Origin: an uncultured Collinsella sp.
Lineage (GTDB): Bacteria; Actinomycetota; Coriobacteriia; Coriobacteriales; Coriobacteriaceae
DNA: 6,875 bases
Assembly (NCBI GenBank): GCA_958447915.1
Contig: CAUDCB010000104.1
Location: forward strand, 1 to 6,875
Reading direction: 5' to 3'
Below the pieces are notes generated by a model that was not told where the DNA came from, searched no databases, and saw only the letters and a program-made list of their open reading frames with translations. Shown here piece by piece: positions 6,305 through 6,875 of this stretch (the stretch's first letter is position 1; every line of letters starts with the position of its first letter). The position numbers and the translations under genes were made by a program.

Positions 6305-6875
6305 GTGATTGTCGAACAGTCCAACAGCATCATCAACGAAGTGAGCCGCGCCCTGCTGGGCAAGCGCGATGTGATCGAGAAAGCTCTCATGGCCATCTAT
6401 GCCGGCGGCCATATCCTGCTGGAGGATGTGCCCGGCACCGGTAAGACGACACTGGCCCTGGCGCTTTCGCGCGCGCTGGGCCTGGACTTTAAGCGCGTGC
6501 AGTTTACGCCCGATACGCTGCCCTCGGACATTACGGGCTTTACGATGTTCGACCGCGATGCCGGCGTGTTCCGTTTTGTGTGGGGTGCGGTCAACTGCAA
6601 CATGCTACTGGGCGACGAGATCAACCGTACCAGCGCAAAGACGCAGTCGGCCCTGCTCGAGGTTATGGAAGAGCGCGCGGTGACAATCGATGGGCAGACG
6701 CATCAGGTCCCGCGTCCCTTCGTGTGCATCGCAACCGAGAACCCGGTGGGCTCGGCAGGTACTCAGCCGCTGCCCGATAGCCAGCTCGACCGCTTTATGG
6801 TTCGCCTGTCCGTTGGCTATCCGTCGCGCCAGGACCAGATCGATATCCTCAAGGCCCGTCGCTATGCCAACCCGC
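6305..6875 (+). CDS. MoxR-type AAA+ ATPase, N-terminal part (cut by window edge)
   Basis: Starting at GTG 6305-6307, 190 codons stay open to the right edge. The product is an AAA_3/MoxR ATPase: Walker A EDVPGTGKTT (40-49), Walker B LLGDEINR (101-108) followed by the family hallmark KTQSALLEVMEER (112-124), sensor 1 ATENP (143-147), and LPDSQLDRF (156-164) with the likely arginine finger R163. MoxR proteins act as chaperones that assemble or activate metal-cofactor or von Willebrand factor-domain proteins; their genes usually precede DUF58 and membrane-protein genes, which would lie beyond the edge. GAGGAA (6289-6294) is the only ribosome binding site, with a rather long 10-base spacing. The gene begins two bases after the kinase stop, so translational coupling is likely. 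Confidence 0.92.
   Translation, partial: MIVEQSNSIINEVSRALLGKRDVIEKALMAIYAGGHILLEDVPGTGKTTLALALSRALGLDFKRVQFTPDTLPSDITGFTMFDRDAGVFRFVWGAVNCNMLLGDEINRTSAKTQSALLEVMEERAVTIDGQTHQVPRPFVCIATENPVGSAGTQPLPDSQLDRFMVRLSVGYPSRQDQIDILKARRYANP

Overview
The window looks like chromosomal DNA from a high-G+C Gram-positive bacterium. Codon use, the purine-rich AAGGAG-type ribosome binding sites and the protein flavour fit a Coriobacteriia gut actinobacterium such as Collinsella. That placement is an inference from style, not from a marker gene. All protein genes are dense and bacterial. I see no tRNA, rRNA, CRISPR array or insertion sequence.

Layout: (1) Positions 1-784, minus strand: a two-gene unit with a short YtrA-type GntR repressor followed by an ABC transporter ATPase cut by the window edge. 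It is driven by an AT-rich promoter (833-862) that overlaps a perfect 9+9 bp inverted repeat (812-820 / 837-845), a likely operator. (2) Positions 785-1344, about 560 bases without a gene: besides the two divergent promoters it holds a striking array (899-1207) of four palindromic units. These are eight copies of a 16-base motif in alternating orientation with an 80-base period. (3) Positions 1345-2958, plus strand: prfC, peptide chain release factor 3, followed by a GC-rich hairpin, a probable terminator. (4) Positions 3001-4527: a promoter, an 80-base leader with a possible pseudoknot touching the ribosome binding site, a VUT/YhhQ-family (queuosine-precursor type) transporter, and a translationally coupled short-chain dehydrogenase. 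A strong intrinsic terminator (4529-4568) closes this unit. (5) Positions 4627-6875: an extended -10 promoter, a soluble PAS-like hybrid histidine kinase/response regulator starting at TTG, and two bases later a MoxR-type AAA+ ATPase that runs off the right edge.

How they work together: the GntR/ABC pair is a self-regulated transporter module of the kind that responds to cell-envelope stress or antibiotics in Gram-positives. prfC is housekeeping, recycling release factors at translation termination. The transporter-dehydrogenase pair and the kinase-MoxR pair are each probably co-transcribed, but their substrates and signals cannot be read from the sequence. The least explained object in the window is the 80-base-period palindromic array, which lies outside both predicted flanking transcripts.
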